A DNA stretch of 16,598 nucleotides from Phycisphaerae bacterium (GTDB lineage: Bacteria > Planctomycetota > Phycisphaerae > Phycisphaerales > Phycisphaeraceae): positions 1 to 16,598 of the forward strand of contig NZCH01000092.1 of the NCBI GenBank assembly GCA_002688155.1, in the 5' to 3' direction. The notes below the pieces were generated by a model. The model was not told the DNA's origin. It saw only the letters and a program-made list of their open reading frames with translations, and did not search any database. Of this stretch, positions 16,354-16,598 are shown in pieces. Position 1 is the stretch's first letter, and every line of letters starts with the position of its first letter. A program made the translations under genes and the position numbers.

Positions 16354-16598
16354 GAGGCGGTGGCACCTTCCCCGGCGCAATTTGATGACAGCAATCCGCA
16401 GATCGACATGCGTCAGGTCCGCAGCGGGGACCCGCCACGGATGGGATTCCGGTACTGATCATTGGCAAGAAGACCCAACTTGGTCACGGGCGCAGCCCGG
16501 GACAAGGTGGCGGCGAACCTCAGGTCACGACCGTTGGTCAGGTCACGGAAATTCAACCCGAAAACGCGCGTCGTGCTGCCACTGGAAGGGCAGCTTGC
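16354..16598 (+). pseudogene. Probable continuation of a disrupted plus-strand gene, running off the window
   Basis: After the TAA at 16351 the same frame reads on (APSPAQFDDSNPQIDMRQVR) to a TGA at 16456. A second frame, open from 16389 to the window end and lacking a start codon, gives protein-like text: DGIPVLIIGKK near 16440-16472 and VTTVGQVTEIQPENAR near 16524-16571. The last 30 bases look better in the first frame (VVLPLEGQL). This mixture suits a gene with a stop and one or more frameshifts, or base-call errors near a contig edge. Function unknown. Confidence 0.35.

Overview
The window is 16.6 kb of GC-rich, densely coding bacterial chromosome. It has no insertion sequence, CRISPR array, rRNA or tRNA that I can see. 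The gene content fits a member of the Planctomycetota, possibly Phycisphaerae-like: a sodium:solute symporter with an FMSTIDTHLNWG signature, a single-chain indolepyruvate:ferredoxin oxidoreductase-type enzyme, a Gfo/Idh/MocA dehydrogenase and an AddAB pair. The taxon is inferred from protein style, not from a marker gene.

Left part (41-3132, minus strand): a beta-ketoacyl synthase of the FabF/FabB fold with a complete Cys-His-His triad, followed after 83 bp by an SSF-family symporter. The synthase diverges from a large plus-strand gene (3420-7139). That gene encodes a 1239-residue fused 2-oxoacid (indolepyruvate-type):ferredoxin oxidoreductase carrying its thiamine-diphosphate, cysteine-cluster and gamma-type domains on one chain. 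The 287-bp divergent spacer has a good TATAAT box.

Middle (7140-9583): the oxidoreductase converges on a minus-strand run of three genes. In transcription order these are a cytosolic sulfite-oxidase-like molybdoenzyme, a HAD-family hydrolase 10 bp downstream whose ribosome binding site overlaps the preceding stop codon, and a Gfo/Idh/MocA oxidoreductase. A strong inverted repeat between the converging ends probably terminates transcription. The first gene of the run has a TATAAT box only 6 nt before its ATG, which suggests a leaderless transcript.

Right part (9884-16017, minus strand): an addB-addA operon with a GTGA stop/start overlap. It encodes the two subunits of the AddAB helicase-nuclease that processes double-strand DNA ends for RecA-dependent repair. 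AddA has all UvrD-like helicase motifs and a nuclease domain. AddB has a degenerate helicase part and an intact nuclease domain, but not the usual C-terminal cysteine spacing of the iron-sulfur cluster.

Right edge (16018-16598): a short plus-strand reading frame with one membrane segment, followed by sequence that reads as protein in more than one frame. This is either a broken gene or sequencing error near an edge. I found no convincing new multi-gene system. The most unusual points are the orphan ketosynthase opposite the 2-oxoacid oxidoreductase, the leaderless-type start, the cluster-less AddB and the disrupted edge gene.
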